From JBBSIN01 sp038232055 (GTDB lineage Bacteria; Actinomycetota; Actinomycetes; JADGOV01): DNA of 5,626 nucleotides. Location of the stretch: contig JBBSIN010000085.1 in NCBI GenBank assembly GCA_038232055.1, forward strand, positions 1 through 5,626. Reading direction: 5' to 3'. The translations under genes and the position numbers were made by a program. Position 1 is the stretch's first letter, and every line of letters begins with the position of its first letter. Of the stretch, positions 4,460 through 5,626 are shown one piece after another. A model generated the notes under the pieces. The model saw nothing but the letters and a program-made list of their open reading frames with translations, was not told the DNA's origin and did not search any database.

Positions 4460-5626
4460 AGATGTCGTAGTAGAGGGCGAACTCGTACGGGTGCGGCCGA
4501 AGCCGTACGGCGTCCACCTCGTGAGTGCGCTTGTAGTCAACCCAGGTGTCGATGACGTCCGGGGTGAAGACGCCACCCTCGAGCAGCCACTCGTGGTCGC
4601 CCTCCAGCGCGTCGAGTACCGCCTCCAATGATCCGGGCACCTGCGGTACCGCGCCCAGCTGGTCCGGTGGCAGCTCGTAGAGGTCCTTGTCCACCGGCTC
4701 CGCCGGCTCGACCTTGTTCCGTACGCCGTCCAGCCCGGCCATCAGCATGGCGGCGAACGCCAGATACGGGTTGCAGGACGGGTCCGGCACCCGGAACTCG
4801 ATCCGCTTGGCCTTCGGGTTGTTTCCGGTGATCGGGATTCGGCAGCAGGCCGAACGATTGCGCTGGGAGTAGACCAGATTGACCGGCGCCTCGTAGCCGG
4901 GCACCAGCCGGCGGTAGGAGTTGGTCGTGGGGTTGGTGAAGGCCAGCAGGGCGGGCGCGTGCCGCAGCAGCCCGCCGATGTAGTGGCGAGCGGTGTCGGA
5001 CAGGCCGGCGTACCCGAGCTCGTCGTAGAAGAGCGGCGTGCCGTCCTTCCACAGCGACTGGTGGCAGTGCATGCCCGAGCCGTTGTCCCCGAAGATCGGC
5101 TTGGGCATGAAGGTGACGGTGCGGCCGGCGGCGCGGGCGGCGTTCTTGACGACGTACTTGAAGAGCATGAGGTTGTCGGCGGTCTCGAGCAGGGTGCCGA
5201 AGCGGAAGTCGATCTCGGCCTGGCCGGCGGTGCCGACCTCGTGGTGCTGCATCTCGACCTCGATGCCGGCCTCGATCAGCTTGCGCACCATCTCCGAGCG
5301 CAGGTCGGTGAAGTGGTCGGTGGGGGAGACCGGGAAGTAGCCGCCCTTGTAGCGCGGCTTGTAGCCGAGGTTGGCCGTGCTGGCGCCGAATCGCTCCGGC
5401 TGGCCGGTGTTCCAGGCCGCCTCCACCGAGTCGATGTAGTGGTAGGACGAACTCGGCGTCGTGTCGTAACGGATCTCGTCGAAGATGTAGAACTCCGCCT
5501 CCGGGCCGAAGTACGCCGTGTCCGCGACACCCGTGCCGGTCAGGTAGAGCTCGGCCTTGCGGGCGATGTTGCGAGGGTCGCGGGTGTAGGCCTCGCCGGT
5601 GAGCGGATCGTGGATGAAGAAGTTGA
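4458..5626 (-). CDS. glnA: Glutamine synthetase, type I (beta), 5' end outside window
   Basis: The ATP-dependent enzyme that makes glutamine from glutamate and ammonia; cytoplasmic dodecamer. The visible 388 residues begin NFFIHDPLTGEAYTRDPRN and run to RPHPYEFALYYDI. By comparison with the roughly 478-residue actinobacterial enzyme, about 90 N-terminal residues are missing. Seen here: FGPEAEFYIFD (metal-binding glutamates), GDNGSGMHCHQSL (catalytic-site Asn and His), RLVPGYEAP (Arg and flap Glu), RNRSACCRIPIT and KRIEFR. Equivalents of E. coli E129, E131, H269, R321, E327, R339, R344, E357 and R359 are all present, so it should be active. KDLYELPP (Tyr codon at 4679-4677) is the adenylylation site, marking the beta type controlled by GlnE. 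The reading frame is open to the right edge, so start and promoter cannot be seen. A methyltransferase gene follows after 10 nt. Very close in wording to mycobacterial GlnA1. Confidence 0.97.
   Translation of the reverse strand, partial: NFFIHDPLTGEAYTRDPRNIARKAELYLTGTGVADTAYFGPEAEFYIFDEIRYDTTPSSSYHYIDSVEAAWNTGQPERFGASTANLGYKPRYKGGYFPVSPTDHFTDLRSEMVRKLIEAGIEVEMQHHEVGTAGQAEIDFRFGTLLETADNLMLFKYVVKNAARAAGRTVTFMPKPIFGDNGSGMHCHQSLWKDGTPLFYDELGYAGLSDTARHYIGGLLRHAPALLAFTNPTTNSYRRLVPGYEAPVNLVYSQRNRSACCRIPITGNNPKAKRIEFRVPDPSCNPYLAFAAMLMAGLDGVRNKVEPAEPVDKDLYELPPDQLGAVPQVPGSLEAVLDALEGDHEWLLEGGVFTPDVIDTWVDYKRTHEVDAVRLRPHPYEFALYYDI
4677..4679 (-). other. Adenylylation-site tyrosine codon of GlnA
   Basis: TAC within the KDLYELPP coding stretch, corresponding to Tyr397 of the E. 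coli enzyme. In type I-beta synthetases GlnE attaches AMP here to turn activity down under nitrogen excess. Its presence predicts a glnE gene elsewhere in the genome. Confidence 0.8.

Noticed and set aside
4448..4576. N-terminal extension of the methyltransferase into glnA
   Set aside because: The extra 43 residues are Ser/Thr/Arg-rich shadow sequence of glnA codons, and the ATG at 4447 just after the glnA stop is the natural start.

Overview
The window is high-GC, densely coded DNA with GTG and TTG starts, short gaps and Shine-Dalgarno-led stop/start overlaps. The proteins (a mycobacterial-type MoxR, an actinobacterial class I-beta glutamine synthetase, and a DUF2510 membrane protein) point to an actinobacterium. 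The glutamine synthetase wording makes a Frankia/Geodermatophilus-like lineage plausible, but that is an impression from memory, not a computed placement. Nothing suggests a phage, plasmid, insertion sequence, CRISPR array, tRNA or rRNA.

Layout from left to right. Positions 1-2199 hold a minus-strand operon, read from right to left: a MoxR-family AAA+ ATPase, a DUF58 protein, and the first 41 codons of a BatA-like VWA-domain membrane protein that runs off the left edge. Each downstream gene starts inside the stop codon of the gene before it (ATGA at 1096-1093, TTGA at 125-122), so translation is very probably coupled. Positions 2200-2393 are a divergent intergenic region that must hold promoters for both directions. 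Positions 2394-3437 (plus strand) encode a DUF2510 protein with one membrane helix, a Pro-rich linker and a secreted C-terminal domain with two cysteines. A 38-bp convergent gap with no visible terminator follows. Positions 3476-4447 (minus) encode a class I SAM-dependent methyltransferase that starts 10 nt after the stop of a glnA gene (4458-5626, minus, 5' end outside the window).

Functionally there are two units on the minus strand. MoxR, DUF58 and VWA proteins form a known module in which the ATPase is thought to remodel or mature substrates with help from the MIDAS-type partners; the divergent DUF2510 protein could be a cell-envelope partner or simply a neighbour. GlnA makes glutamine from glutamate and ammonia and keeps the tyrosine used for adenylylation control. 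The methyltransferase placed behind it is the least expected feature: its sampled base composition is lower in GC than its neighbours, and its substrate cannot be read from the sequence.

The window is mostly ordinary core-genome content. The items most worth a second look are the glnA-methyltransferase coupling, the 11-bp-phased CAGG repeats in the divergent promoter region, and the DUF2510 protein's link to the moxR operon.
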